Shown: one piece after another, positions 19,344-27,193 of the stretch
Layout of the letters: each line of letters starts with the position of its first letter
Position numbering within the stretch: position 1 is the stretch's first letter
Assembly: GCA_003243195.1 (NCBI GenBank)
Contig: QFQI01000001.1
Location: 124,001 to 188,000, forward strand
Origin: Sphingomonas taxi
GTDB lineage: Bacteria > Pseudomonadota > Alphaproteobacteria > Sphingomonadales > Sphingomonadaceae
Direction of reading: 5' to 3'
DNA: 64,000 nt
Notes under the pieces: model-generated
Database searches by the model: none
The model's input: only the letters and a program-made list of their open reading frames with translations
Told to the model about the DNA's origin: nothing
Position numbers and translations under genes: made by a program

Positions 19344-20635
19344 CGGTCGCACTCCCCGAACACGATGTCCATCGCACCCAGGATCGCGGTGGTGTCCGCC
19401 AGCATGTGCCCGCGGCTCATGAAGTCCATCGCCTGCAGGTGCGAGAAGGCGGTCGGGCGGATCTTGCAACGATACGGCTTGTTGCTGCCGTCGCTGACCA
19501 GATACACGCCGAACTCGCCTTTCGGACTCTCGGTCGCGACATACACTTCGCCGGCCGGGACGTGATAGCCCTCGGTGTAGAGCTTGAAGTGATGGATCAG
19601 CGCCTCCATCGAGCGCTTCATCTCGGCACGCTTGGGCGGCACCACCTTGCGGTCGAGCGAGGCGATCGGCCCCTCCGGCATCTCCGCCAGGCATTGCTTC
19701 ATGATCCGGGCCGACTGCCGGACCTCCTCGACGCGCACCATGAAGCGGTCATAACAGTCGCCGCGCGTGCCGACAGGGATGTCGAAGTCCATCCTCGCGT
19801 AAACGTCATATGGCTGCGACTTGCGCAGATCCCACGGGATGCCGGCGGCGCGGATCATCGGCCCCGAGAAGCCCCAGCGGATCGCATCCTCGCGGCTGAC
19901 GGTCGCGATGTCGACGTTGCGCTGCTTGAAGATGCGGTTGTCCGCCACCAGGCTGATCGCATCCTCGAACAGGCGCGGCAGCCGCGTGTCGAGCCAGTCG
20001 GCGATATCGGTCAGCAGCTTGAGCGGCACGTCCTGATGCACGCCGCCGGGCCGGAAGTAATTGTGGTGCATCCGCGCGCCGGTCGCGCGCTCCAGGAAAC
20101 CGTAGCAATCCTCGCGGATCTCGAACAGCCACAGGTTCGGCGTCATCGCGCCGACGTCCATGACGTGCGAGCCCAGGTTGAGCATGTGGTTCGAGATGCG
20201 CGTCAGTTCCGCAAAGAACACGCGCAGATATTGCGCGCGGATCGGCACCTCCAGATCGAGCAGCTTCTCAATCGCGAGCACGAAGCTGTGCTCCATGCAC
20301 GCCGGGGAGCAATAATCGAGGCGGTCAAAATAGGGGATCGCCTGCGCATAGGTCTTGTATTCGATCAGCTTCTCGGTGCCGCGATGCAGCAACCCGACGT
20401 GCGGGTCGATCCGCTCGATGATCTCGCCGTCCAGCTCCATCACCAGCCGCAGCACGCCGTGCGCCGCCGGGTGCTGCGGGCCGAAGTTGATCGTGTAGTT
20501 CTGGATCGCGACGTCACCCTCGGTCGGATGCGCGGCGTCGGTGGCGTGGACGAGCTTCTCCAGCGCGGGATCGACCGCCTGGTCGACCGCCTGATCCTTC
20601 GAGACGTGGGAATCGGTCACTGCCGTATCGGTCAT
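19340..20635 (-). CDS. nuoD: NADH-quinone oxidoreductase subunit D
   Basis: NuoD is the 49-kDa-type subunit that lines the quinone site together with NuoB. The 431-residue protein shows NFGPQHPAAHGVLRLVMELD, HVGLLHRGTEKLIEYKTYAQ, RLDYCSPACMEHSF and the conserved C-terminal FGECDR. An N-terminal extension of about 40 residues (Asp/Ala/Val-rich) precedes the conserved part. The start overlaps the nuoC stop by 4 bases. Confidence 0.97.
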   Translation of the reverse strand: MTDTAVTDSHVSKDQAVDQAVDPALEKLVHATDAAHPTEGDVAIQNYTINFGPQHPAAHGVLRLVMELDGEIIERIDPHVGLLHRGTEKLIEYKTYAQAIPYFDRLDYCSPACMEHSFVLAIEKLLDLEVPIRAQYLRVFFAELTRISNHMLNLGSHVMDVGAMTPNLWLFEIREDCYGFLERATGARMHHNYFRPGGVHQDVPLKLLTDIADWLDTRLPRLFEDAISLVADNRIFKQRNVDIATVSREDAIRWGFSGPMIRAAGIPWDLRKSQPYDVYARMDFDIPVGTRGDCYDRFMVRVEEVRQSARIMKQCLAEMPEGPIASLDRKVVPPKRAEMKRSMEALIHHFKLYTEGYHVPAGEVYVATESPKGEFGVYLVSDGSNKPYRCKIRPTAFSHLQAMDFMSRGHMLADTTAILGAMDIVFGECDR

Positions 20636-21480
20636 TGGTTCTGCCCCCCGCCCTTGGTCGGCACGACGTCGGGATCGGCCGGCTTGGGGTTGGCGTCGGA
20701 CTCGGCGCGGCCCGCGCCGGTCTGCGCGGTGCTGGTCGCGTCCTTCTTGGCGTATGGCTGGCTGGGTGCGCCCGACGACTGTTTCGGCGCCTCGGCCGTT
20801 CCGGCCTTCTGCACCTGCGTCGCGCTGGCCGGCGTCGGCGCGCCCTTGGCCTCGGGCAGCTTGGCCTTCTCGTCACCGGGCAGCACGTATTCCGCGCCTT
20901 CCCACGGGCTCATGAAATCGAACGTCCGGAAATCCTGCGCCAGCGACACCGGCTCGTACACGACGCGCTTCTGCTCCTCCGAATACCGCAGCTCGACGAA
21001 GCCGGACAGCGGGAAGTCCTTGCGGAACGGATGACCGCGGAAGCCATAGTCGGTCAGGATGCGGCGCAGGTCGCGATTGCCCGCGAACAGCACGCCGAAC
21101 ATGTCATAGACCTCGCGCTCCAGCCAGCCGGCGACCGGCCACAGCCCGGTCACCGACGGCACCGGCGTATCCTCGGTCGCGCCGACATGGACGTGCAGGC
21201 GGTGATTGCGGGTCAGCGACAGCAGGCAATAGACGACCTCGAACCGCTCCGCGCGATCCGGGTAATCGACCCCGGCGATCTCCATCAACTGCTGATATTC
21301 CAGGCCCGGCGTGTCGCGCAGCGCGGTCAGCGCCGCGACGAGGCCGTCGCGCGTGACATGCAACTGCACCTCGCCCGCGACCTCCACCGCGTCGAGCAGC
21401 GCCGCGCCCAGCGCGCCGCGTGCCGTGTCGATCGTGGCATCGTTGAGGTTCGCCGCATAGGCGGGCGCGGGCGCCCTCAC
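20632..21480 (-). CDS. nuoC: NADH-quinone oxidoreductase subunit C with low-complexity tail
   Basis: NuoC is the 30-kDa-type peripheral-arm subunit. The conserved domain covers about residues 30-205, with LMEIAGVDYPDRAERFEVVY, EREVYDMFGVLFAGNRDLRR and ILTDYGFRGHPFRKDFPL. About 75 further residues form an Ala/Lys/Pro/Gln-rich tail with no fold I recognise; most NuoC proteins end near residue 205-220. The start overlaps nuoB by 4 bases. Confidence 0.96.
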   Translation of the reverse strand: MRAPAPAYAANLNDATIDTARGALGAALLDAVEVAGEVQLHVTRDGLVAALTALRDTPGLEYQQLMEIAGVDYPDRAERFEVVYCLLSLTRNHRLHVHVGATEDTPVPSVTGLWPVAGWLEREVYDMFGVLFAGNRDLRRILTDYGFRGHPFRKDFPLSGFVELRYSEEQKRVVYEPVSLAQDFRTFDFMSPWEGAEYVLPGDEKAKLPEAKGAPTPASATQVQKAGTAEAPKQSSGAPSQPYAKKDATSTAQTGAGRAESDANPKPADPDVVPTKGGGQNQ

Positions 21481-22022
21481 CGTTCGATGCTCCCGGCGCG
21501 CCGGATCTTCCGCTGCAACTGCATCACGCCGTACAGCAACGCCTCGGCGGTCGGCGGGCAGCCCGGAACATAGATGTCGACCGGCACCACGCGGTCACAG
21601 CCGCGCACGACACTGTAGCTGTAGTGATAATAGCCGCCGCCATTGGCGCACGATCCCATCGAGATGACGTACTTCGGCTCGGACATCTGGTCGTAGACCT
21701 TGCGCAGCGCCGGCGCCATCTTGTTGCACAGCGTGCCCGCGACGATCATCACGTCCGACTGGCGCGGCGAGGCGCGCGGCGCGGCACCGAACCGCTCCAT
21801 GTCGTAACGCGGCATGTTGACGTGGATCATCTCCACCGCGCAGCACGCCAGGCCGAAGGTCATCCACCACAGCGAGCCGGTACGTGCCCACTGGAACAGC
21901 TCCTCGGTGGAGGTGACCAGAAAACCCTTGTCGGTCAGCTCGCCGTTCAGGCTGTCGAAAAAGCCCTGGTCCGGCGCGATCACGCCCTGGCCGCCGGCGG
22001 GATGGGCGAGTTCTACTCCCAT
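21477..22022 (-). CDS. nuoB: NADH-quinone oxidoreductase subunit B
   Basis: NuoB carries the N2 4Fe-4S cluster, the last electron carrier before quinone. The ligands are present: the tandem cysteines in FGLACCAVEMIH, the Cys in GSCANGGGYYHYSY and the Cys-Pro in YVPGCPPTAEALLYG. I chose ATG 22022, within the end of nuoA (10-base overlap), giving 181 residues; the longer open frame overlaps nuoA without similarity. Confidence 0.97.
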   Translation of the reverse strand: MGVELAHPAGGQGVIAPDQGFFDSLNGELTDKGFLVTSTEELFQWARTGSLWWMTFGLACCAVEMIHVNMPRYDMERFGAAPRASPRQSDVMIVAGTLCNKMAPALRKVYDQMSEPKYVISMGSCANGGGYYHYSYSVVRGCDRVVPVDIYVPGCPPTAEALLYGVMQLQRKIRRAGSIER

Positions 22023-22387
22023 TCCAGCGCTCCCTTCTTCCATGCATAGACAAGGCCCAGCGCCAGCTCGGCGATGAAGATCATCATGCTGATCCACGCC
22101 GTCCAGCCGAGCGAGAAAACGCTGACCGCCCAGGGATATAGGAACGCCGCCTCCAGATCGAAGATGATGAACAGGATCGCGACGAGATAAAAGCGCACGT
22201 CGAACTGCGAGCGGCTGTCCTCGAACGCGGGGAAGCCGCATTCATATTCGGCCAGCTTCTCCGGCGTCGGCTTCGCCGCGCCGGTCAGCTTCGCCACCGC
22301 CATCGGCAGGAACACGAACGCGCTCGACAGCGCGAGCGCCACCCCCAGGAACAGGAGGATCGGTAGATATTGCGACAGATCGACCAC
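22013..22387 (-). CDS. nuoA: NADH-quinone oxidoreductase subunit A
   Basis: NuoA is a three-helix subunit at the junction of the two arms of complex I. The 124-residue protein contains KLAEYECGFPAFEDSRSQFD, the conserved loop with the Cys seen in all ND3/NuoA proteins, then VRFYLVAILFIIFDLEAAFL. It is the first gene of the complex I operon; the promoter should lie in the 107 bases between it and the Nudix gene upstream. Confidence 0.97.
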   Translation of the reverse strand: MVDLSQYLPILLFLGVALALSSAFVFLPMAVAKLTGAAKPTPEKLAEYECGFPAFEDSRSQFDVRFYLVAILFIIFDLEAAFLYPWAVSVFSLGWTAWISMMIFIAELALGLVYAWKKGALEWE

Positions 22388-22445
22388 TATGTCTCTCTCG
22401 GGCTCTTTCGCAGGTGCGAACGGAACGGGCAGGCTCTAGCCCCCC

Positions 22446-22459
22446 GCCCCCCGGGGGGC
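22446..22459. terminator. GC palindrome between the Nudix gene and nuoA
   Basis: GCCCCCCGGGGGGC is a perfect 14-base palindrome in the 107-base gap, followed on the plus strand by AAGGCCACCGGCCT, a second short inverted repeat. It lies downstream of the Nudix gene and upstream of nuoA. There is no T-run, so termination is only a possibility; it could also be part of the nuo leader. Confidence 0.3.
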
Positions 22460-22494
22460 AAGGCCACCGGCCTGTGAGAATGAATCGCAGCTTG

Positions 22495-22959
22495 CTACCA
22501 GCACGTTCCCCGCGCGCGAACGCCGAGCCATTCCTCCACCCGGCGACGGGTGGCGGGCGAGGTGGCCGGCGGCAGTTCGTCCGTCCGGACGAAGGTCGCC
22601 TCGGCCAGCTCGCGACCGTCGGGCACCGGCGTGTCGTCGGTCAGCGCGCGGTACAGGAAGATCGTGTCGCGCCGCCCGTCGGGCTGCGACTCGTAGCGCC
22701 CGATGAGCGCCAGTTCGATGGCGTGGCAGCCGGTTTCCTCGCGAAGTTCGCGGCGCGCCGCCTGCTCCGGCCGCTCGCCGCGGGCGATCCCGCCACCCGG
22801 CAGCATGTAGAGGTCACCGCGACCATAGGTATGACGCACGAGCAGGACGCGCGCGGCCCGATCGAACGCCAGCACCTTCACCCCGCGCGTGTCGCGCCCG
22901 AGCAGCGCCAGCAGGCGCCGGCGGAGCGTGGCGGCGATCGGCATCAGGCGGCGCAGCAT
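22495..22959 (-). CDS. Nudix hydrolase
   Basis: A 154-residue Nudix-family pyrophosphohydrolase. The Nudix box is complete: GGGIARGERPEQAARRELRE followed by ETGC. An Arg-rich N-terminus of about 25 residues precedes the domain. The DPs hydrolysed by such proteins cannot be told from the sequence. It is transcribed away from dcd, with a 133-base divergent region between them, and it precedes the nuo operon in the same direction. Confidence 0.88.
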   Translation of the reverse strand: MLRRLMPIAATLRRRLLALLGRDTRGVKVLAFDRAARVLLVRHTYGRGDLYMLPGGGIARGERPEQAARRELREETGCHAIELALIGRYESQPDGRRDTIFLYRALTDDTPVPDGRELAEATFVRTDELPPATSPATRRRVEEWLGVRARGTCW

Positions 22960-23092
22960 CGGGCGCGCCTATCGCGAAAGCGCCGCCGCGGCGACCGCGA
23001 TGGGGACGCCGGCACGATACGCGGCGGCCACACCGGGCTTGCGGTAAATGGCGGTAACGGCGAAAGCGCGGGCCAACGAGGGGGTTAGCGCC

Positions 23093-23647
23093 ATGTCCAT
23101 CCTGTCCGACCGCTGGATCCGCGCACGCGCGCAGGACAGCGCCATGATCGAGCCGTTCGTCGAGTCGCAACGGCGTGACGGCTGCATCAGCTATGGCCTG
23201 TCCAGTTACGGCTATGACGCGCGCGTCGCCGACGAATTCAAGATCTTCACCAACGTCGACAACGCGCTGGTCGATCCCAAGGACTTCGCGGCGAACAGCT
23301 TCGTCGATCGCAAGACCGACGTGTGCATCATCCCGCCCAACAGCTTCGCGCTGGCACGCACCGTCGAATATTTCCGCGTGCCGCGCGACGTGCTGGTGAT
23401 CTGTCTCGGCAAGTCGACCTATGCGCGCTGCGGGATCATCGTCAACGTCACGCCGCTGGAACCCGGCTGGGAGGGGCATGTGACGCTGGAATTCTCCAAC
23501 ACCACCCCGCTGCCGGCCAAGATCTACGCCAACGAGGGCGCGTGCCAATTTCTGTTCCTGCAAGGGAACGAGCCGTGCGAGACGAGCTACGCCGACCGGG
23601 CGGGGAAATATATGGGCCAGCGCGGGGTGACGCTGCCGCGGCTGTGA
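23093..23647 (+). CDS. dcd: dCTP deaminase
   Basis: Dcd deaminates dCTP to dUTP, supplying the dUMP/dTMP route. The 184-residue protein matches the family length. It has DGCISYGLSSYGYDARVADE near the N-terminus, the active-site segment LGKSTYARCGIIVNVTPLEP with the catalytic Glu in EPGWEGHVTLEFSN, and ends GKYMGQRGVTLPRL. I chose ATG 23093; the frame extends 15 codons upstream without similarity. Confidence 0.97.
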   Translation: MSILSDRWIRARAQDSAMIEPFVESQRRDGCISYGLSSYGYDARVADEFKIFTNVDNALVDPKDFAANSFVDRKTDVCIIPPNSFALARTVEYFRVPRDVLVICLGKSTYARCGIIVNVTPLEPGWEGHVTLEFSNTTPLPAKIYANEGACQFLFLQGNEPCETSYADRAGKYMGQRGVTLPRL

Positions 23648-24679
23648 TGCGGCGCGAACGACCGCGGCGTGGCGGGTCGCGGACGCCCGCCCTGTGAAGG
23701 TCAGCCGCTGGCCGTGGCCGGCGCTCGTCGGCCACCGATGACGGAGCGCCCGCGACGTTCGCGCGGAGCATATGCGGCGATGTCCGACGCGACGTCGGCA
23801 AGAGCGTCGCCCGGCCGACTTCTCACCGCGTCGGGAAGCAGTTCGCGCAACGGATCGAGCTTCCCCGGCTGACCTTTCGCCTTCCCGTTCGCCCCGGACA
23901 GCCGCGCGCCTGTCGAAAGATTGCACCACAGGGCGGAAGTGCGACAGGCATGAGACGACCCCCCGTATCGAATGTCGTCCCTCTCAGTGGCGCGGGCTTC
24001 TCAGATTGCGCCTCGCGCGCACCCTGCCGTACGTCGTGCGGCTCCACCTTGGACTTCGTATCGGTGGATCGCGCTATCGGAAGACTGTGACGAACGATAC
24101 GTTCACCACCTCGCCAAATTCCACGAATGGTCCGGCCGAGCGGACAGAAGCGAACGCCGCCGCCCACGACCACGTTCGATTTTGAAGGACTCGCCGGGAA
24201 CGCGTGAGATGGCGAGCCACGCGGGAGTTTGGGTCGCGACTTCGCTATCAGCCTGCCCTGCCCGCGACCGTTAGGCCGGCGCCATCCTCGCGCGATGGAG
24301 GCAGGGCGGATGACCTCGACTCCACAATGCCTCGACCACCGACAGTTGCGCTCGCTTGGCAATGTGCGGGCGGGAAATCCTGTGCGCGCGCCGACAGCGG
24401 CAAGAATGATGCGCACATGTGGCCATGCTCACGGCGATTTCGCGCTCGCCGGATCATGGCAACGGCGCTGATATTGCGTCGGAAGCAACGCGCAACGACC
24501 CACCGACCCTTGGCCAACACGCAATGCGGCGCCGAACCATCAGCGTCCGCCGCGAAGCGATTGCCTACCGGGCCGCTGGTTCAACCCGGTCAGAAACGCA
24601 CCCGAACCTCCGACACCGCCGGCGGCGCGATCCGAGTGACGTACCCATCGCCGGACCATGTTCACATCCGCGTCAAATA
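23648..24679. other. About 1 kb with no recognisable gene
   Basis: Between dcd and the TPR-like gene I find no frame with a recognisable protein. The open frames here (for example on the minus strand 23823-24416 and on the plus strand from 24204) are Arg-rich and look like chance frames in GC-rich DNA. Base composition is somewhat less GC-rich than the genes around it, with more scattered stops. It could be decayed sequence or hold an unannotated RNA; I see no tRNA fold or strong terminator in it. Confidence 0.5.
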
Positions 24680-24713
24680 TGTCACATCCGCCGCAGCGAT
24701 GTCACAACAGCAA

Positions 24714-25064
24714 TCAACGCGCCGCCATTGTCGAGCGGAGCCGCATGAGGCCGCGCTGCGCGAGGACATGCGACGACAGGACGCTGCCATCGGCCATATC
24801 CATCGCCACCGCGTCGCGATCCAGCACGTCGGCGTAGAGCAGGCGGGCCTGTGCGTCGCGGCCGGTGCGGGCGTAGACCGCGGCGAGATTGAGCATCAAT
24901 TCAGGGCGATCGGGGAAGATCGCGCGCTCGGCCTGCAGCGTCTGCTCCGCTTCGGTGAGGCTGCCGGCGGCGATCGCCTGATAACCGACCCGGTCCTTGG
25001 CCATCACCGGCGCGGCGAGGGTCGCCGCCAGCGCGATCGCCGGAATGAGCAGCTTGTTGTGCAT
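24714..25064 (-). CDS. Small secreted TPR-like protein
   Basis: A 116-residue protein with a clear signal peptide (MHNKLLIPAIALAATLAAPVMA) and a helical remainder resembling two TPR helix pairs: GSLTEAEQTLQAERAIFPDR and PELMLNLAAVYARTGRDAQA. It is probably periplasmic. ATG 25064 is preceded by GGAGG 5 bases upstream, which decides the start. Similar small TPR proteins are common in sphingomonads; I do not know a function. An inverted repeat, GTGACA-N6-TGTCAC, lies about 50 bases upstream. Confidence 0.75.
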   Translation of the reverse strand: MHNKLLIPAIALAATLAAPVMAKDRVGYQAIAAGSLTEAEQTLQAERAIFPDRPELMLNLAAVYARTGRDAQARLLYADVLDRDAVAMDMADGSVLSSHVLAQRGLMRLRSTMAAR

Positions 25065-25111
25065 GTCACCCTCCAATGTCCGTCCACCACCAACGCCGGC
25101 GTTACGGTTTT

Positions 25112-25129
25112 GTGACATGAAGGTGTCAC
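25112..25129. promoter_or_regulatory. Inverted repeat GTGACA-N6-TGTCAC upstream of the TPR-like gene
   Basis: GTGACATGAAGGTGTCAC is a perfect 6-base inverted repeat with a 6-base spacer, 48 bases upstream of the ATG at 25064. The symmetry and position suit a dimeric repressor or activator. The same half-site recurs nearby (see the TGTCAC cluster). The regulator is not identifiable from this window. Confidence 0.45.
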
Positions 25130-25194
25130 TTATTTGACAGCGTAGCAAGAGCCGTTCTGCACATGCGATCCGCCGCTGTCACAAGGGCGCCAAC

Positions 25195-25222
25195 GAAAAA
25201 GGGCGGCCCAGTCGGGCCGCCC
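25195..25222 (-). terminator. Intrinsic terminator of the tonB-exbBDD operon
   Basis: On the minus strand GGGCGGCCC, loop GACT and GGGCCGCCC form a perfect 9-bp stem followed by TTTTTC. It lies 34 bases past the stop of the last exbD gene, so it is the likely rho-independent terminator of that operon. Confidence 0.85.
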
Positions 25223-25255
25223 ATCACATCGTCGGGACCAGGATCGCGCGGGCGA

Positions 25256-25684
25256 TCAGAAATCCCGGTAATATTGCTCGTTGCCGACGAAGCCGAGCTT
25301 GGTCACGTTCGAACGCTTGATCTCCGCCAGCGTCTCATCGACCACCGCGTAGCGGGTTGCCGGATCGGGCTGGAACTGCAGTTCCGGCTCCGGGCTCATC
25401 GCCGCTGACTGGTCGAGATACTGGCGCAGCAGCGTCGCATTCACCGGGGTCCCGTTCCAGGTGATCCCTCCCGCCGCGTCGATGGCGATCTTGTTCTTGA
25501 TCGGATCGACCGGGGGTTGACGCTGGTTGGGATCATTGACCGGAAGGTCGACCTTCACCGCATGCGTCGGCACCGGAAGGGTGATGATGAACATGATGAG
25601 GAGCACGAGCATGACGTCGATCAACGGCGTCGTGTTCATTTCCATCATCGGCTCGCCGTCATCGCGGCCACCACTCATTGCCAT
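25256..25684 (-). CDS. exbD: ExbD/TolR family protein, second copy
   Basis: ExbD works with ExbB to harness the proton gradient for TonB-dependent outer-membrane transport. The 142-residue protein has one membrane helix with the essential Asp (NTTPLIDVMLVLLIMFIITL) near residue 25 and a periplasmic domain ending in VTKLGFVGNEQYYRDF. It follows a first exbD by 36 bases. Two tandem exbD genes after exbB are frequent in sphingomonads and xanthomonads; the two proteins differ clearly in the periplasmic domain, so they are unlikely to be simply redundant. Confidence 0.92.
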   Translation of the reverse strand: MAMSGGRDDGEPMMEMNTTPLIDVMLVLLIMFIITLPVPTHAVKVDLPVNDPNQRQPPVDPIKNKIAIDAAGGITWNGTPVNATLLRQYLDQSAAMSPEPELQFQPDPATRYAVVDETLAEIKRSNVTKLGFVGNEQYYRDF

Positions 25685-25720
25685 GTCAGCTATTCCTCAT
25701 GCTTGCCGTCGGCCGGTCCG

Positions 25721-26200
25721 TCACCCTGCGTTGCCGACCGAAGGCTGCGAGATGAAGCCGACCTTGGCAAAGCCCGCCATCTGCATGTTGTAGATCGTGC
25801 CGGCCACACACCGCCACGGCGTATTCACGTCGCCGCGGACATGCGCTTCCGGCAGTTCCAGGTCGGGGTTGCCGGGACCGCCCTGCCGCTCGATCTCCGT
25901 CTTCAGTTTCGCGACCGCGCGGTCGAGCAACTCCTGGTGGGTCACCGGGGTGATGCCCCAATAAACCTGGCAGGTGCCGTCCCCGGTGGCCGTGACCGAC
26001 AGCGAGACGTTTTCGGGCTTGGTTGCGGTGGGGTCGAACCGGACGTCGGGCAGCTTGATGCCCTTGACCGTCTGGATCGCGACCGGGACCGCAATCAGGA
26101 AGATGATGAGGAGCACCAGCATGACGTCCACGAGAGGCGTCGTGTTGATGTCCGACATCGGCTTTTCATCAGCGGAGCCACCGCCAACGCTCATCGCCAT
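25721..26200 (-). CDS. exbD: ExbD/TolR family protein, first copy
   Basis: First of two ExbD proteins in the operon, 159 residues. The helix NTTPLVDVMLVLLIIFLIAV carries the proton-relay Asp. The periplasmic part is longer than in the second copy and contains two cysteines (GTCQVYWG and WRCVAGT), which might form a disulfide. It follows exbB after 115 bases that hold a strong hairpin. Confidence 0.92.
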   Translation of the reverse strand: MAMSVGGGSADEKPMSDINTTPLVDVMLVLLIIFLIAVPVAIQTVKGIKLPDVRFDPTATKPENVSLSVTATGDGTCQVYWGITPVTHQELLDRAVAKLKTEIERQGGPGNPDLELPEAHVRGDVNTPWRCVAGTIYNMQMAGFAKVGFISQPSVGNAG

Positions 26201-26275
26201 GGATCAGGCTTTCCTATCTTTCGTCCCGTCGCGCCGCCCGCTTTCGCAAGGACCATGCGCGACGGCAGGTGATCG

Positions 26276-26302
26276 GCGGAGCCGCCACCGCGGCGGCTCC
26301 GC
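26276..26302. promoter_or_regulatory. Intercistronic hairpin between exbB and exbD
   Basis: GCGGAGCCGCC (26276-26286) pairs perfectly with GGCGGCTCCGC (26292-26302) across a 5-base loop, immediately after the exbB stop. No T-run follows on the minus strand. It looks like an mRNA-stabilising or partial-termination element that would give more ExbB than ExbD, in line with the excess of ExbB in the known complex. Confidence 0.6.
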
Positions 26303-26315
26303 ATGTTCGCCTGGC

Positions 26316-27128
26316 TTACGGGCGGGTCTGCACGCCGCCGGTCTGGCCCGCGGTGGTGGTGCCGGTGCCCACCGTCGCCGCCGGCTTCACCGGGGTCTTG
26401 GCGGTGGTGGTGGTCGCAGTGGCGATCGACGGGCGCACCGCGCCGTTCGAGGCCAGGAAGCCCAGCACGTCGTTCGAGAAGGCCGACAGATCCTCCGCGA
26501 TCGACTTGTTGCGGCGCTGCAGCCAGTTGTACGCCAGCACCGCCGGCACCGCGACGACCAGGCCGAGCGCGGTCATGATGAGCGCCTCACCGACCGGACC
26601 CGCGACCTTGTCGATCGAGGGATCGCCCGACGCGCCGATCTTGATGAGCGCGCGGTAGATGCCGACCACGGTGCCGAACAGCCCGATGAACGGCGCGGTC
26701 GCGCCGACGGTCGCCAGGAACGCCAGGCCACCGCCGAGCTTCGAGTTCACCGCCGCTTCCGAACGCGCCAGCGAGCCGTGCAGCCAGTCGTGCGCCTCGA
26801 CCGGATCGGTCAGCTTCGAGTGCTGCTCCTGCGCGGCCAGGCCGTCATCGACGAGCTGCTTGTAGGCCGAGTTCTTCTCCAGCTTCGCCGAGCCTTCGCG
26901 CAGCGAGGTGCTGTTCCAGAAGTTCGAGCGGACCCGCTTGGCCTGGTTCAGGATCTTCTGCTGCTCGAACAGCTTCGAGAACAGGATGTAGAAGGACACA
27001 ACCGACATCACCACCAGGATGGTGAACACCGACTGCGAAATGATGCCGCCTTCCTTGAGCGCCTGCTGCAGGCCGAACTGGTTCTCGGCTGCCGCGGTCC
27101 CACCCGCGGCGAGGATGTTGATGATCAT
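26316..27128 (-). CDS. exbB: ExbB/TolQ/MotA family proton channel protein
   Basis: ExbB forms the pentameric proton channel that drives TonB. The 270-residue protein has a first helix near residues 32-52 (SVFTILVVMSVVSFYILFSK), a cytoplasmic region, and the conserved pair of helices with LAFLATVGATAPFIGLFGTV and GEALIMTALGLVVAVPAVLA. The C-terminal 45 residues are Thr/Ala/Gly-rich and low in complexity. It lies 65 bases after tonB in the same direction. Confidence 0.95.
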   Translation of the reverse strand: MIINILAAGGTAAAENQFGLQQALKEGGIISQSVFTILVVMSVVSFYILFSKLFEQQKILNQAKRVRSNFWNSTSLREGSAKLEKNSAYKQLVDDGLAAQEQHSKLTDPVEAHDWLHGSLARSEAAVNSKLGGGLAFLATVGATAPFIGLFGTVVGIYRALIKIGASGDPSIDKVAGPVGEALIMTALGLVVAVPAVLAYNWLQRRNKSIAEDLSAFSNDVLGFLASNGAVRPSIATATTTTAKTPVKPAATVGTGTTTAGQTGGVQTRP

Positions 27129-27193
27129 TCGGTGTCTTCCTTAAGCCAAAAATGTTGTCGGCCGGCGTATCCGCGCGGCCGGATTCACGCGGA

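Larger units (their letters stand above)
24680..25183. repeat. Clustered TGTCAC motifs around the TPR-like gene
   Basis: TGTCACA occurs at 24680-24686, 24700-24706 and 25177-25183, and TGTCAC at 25124-25129, with the reverse form TGTGACA at 25111-25117. Five copies in about 500 bases is far more than chance. Two flank the 3' end of the small gene at 24714-25064 and three lie upstream of it. They may be binding sites for one regulator. Confidence 0.45.

Noticed and set aside
23823..24416. A 197-codon minus-strand open frame in the gene-poor kilobase
   Set aside because: The product is Arg/Gly/Ser-rich with no recognisable domain, no clear ribosome site and composition typical of chance frames in GC-rich DNA.
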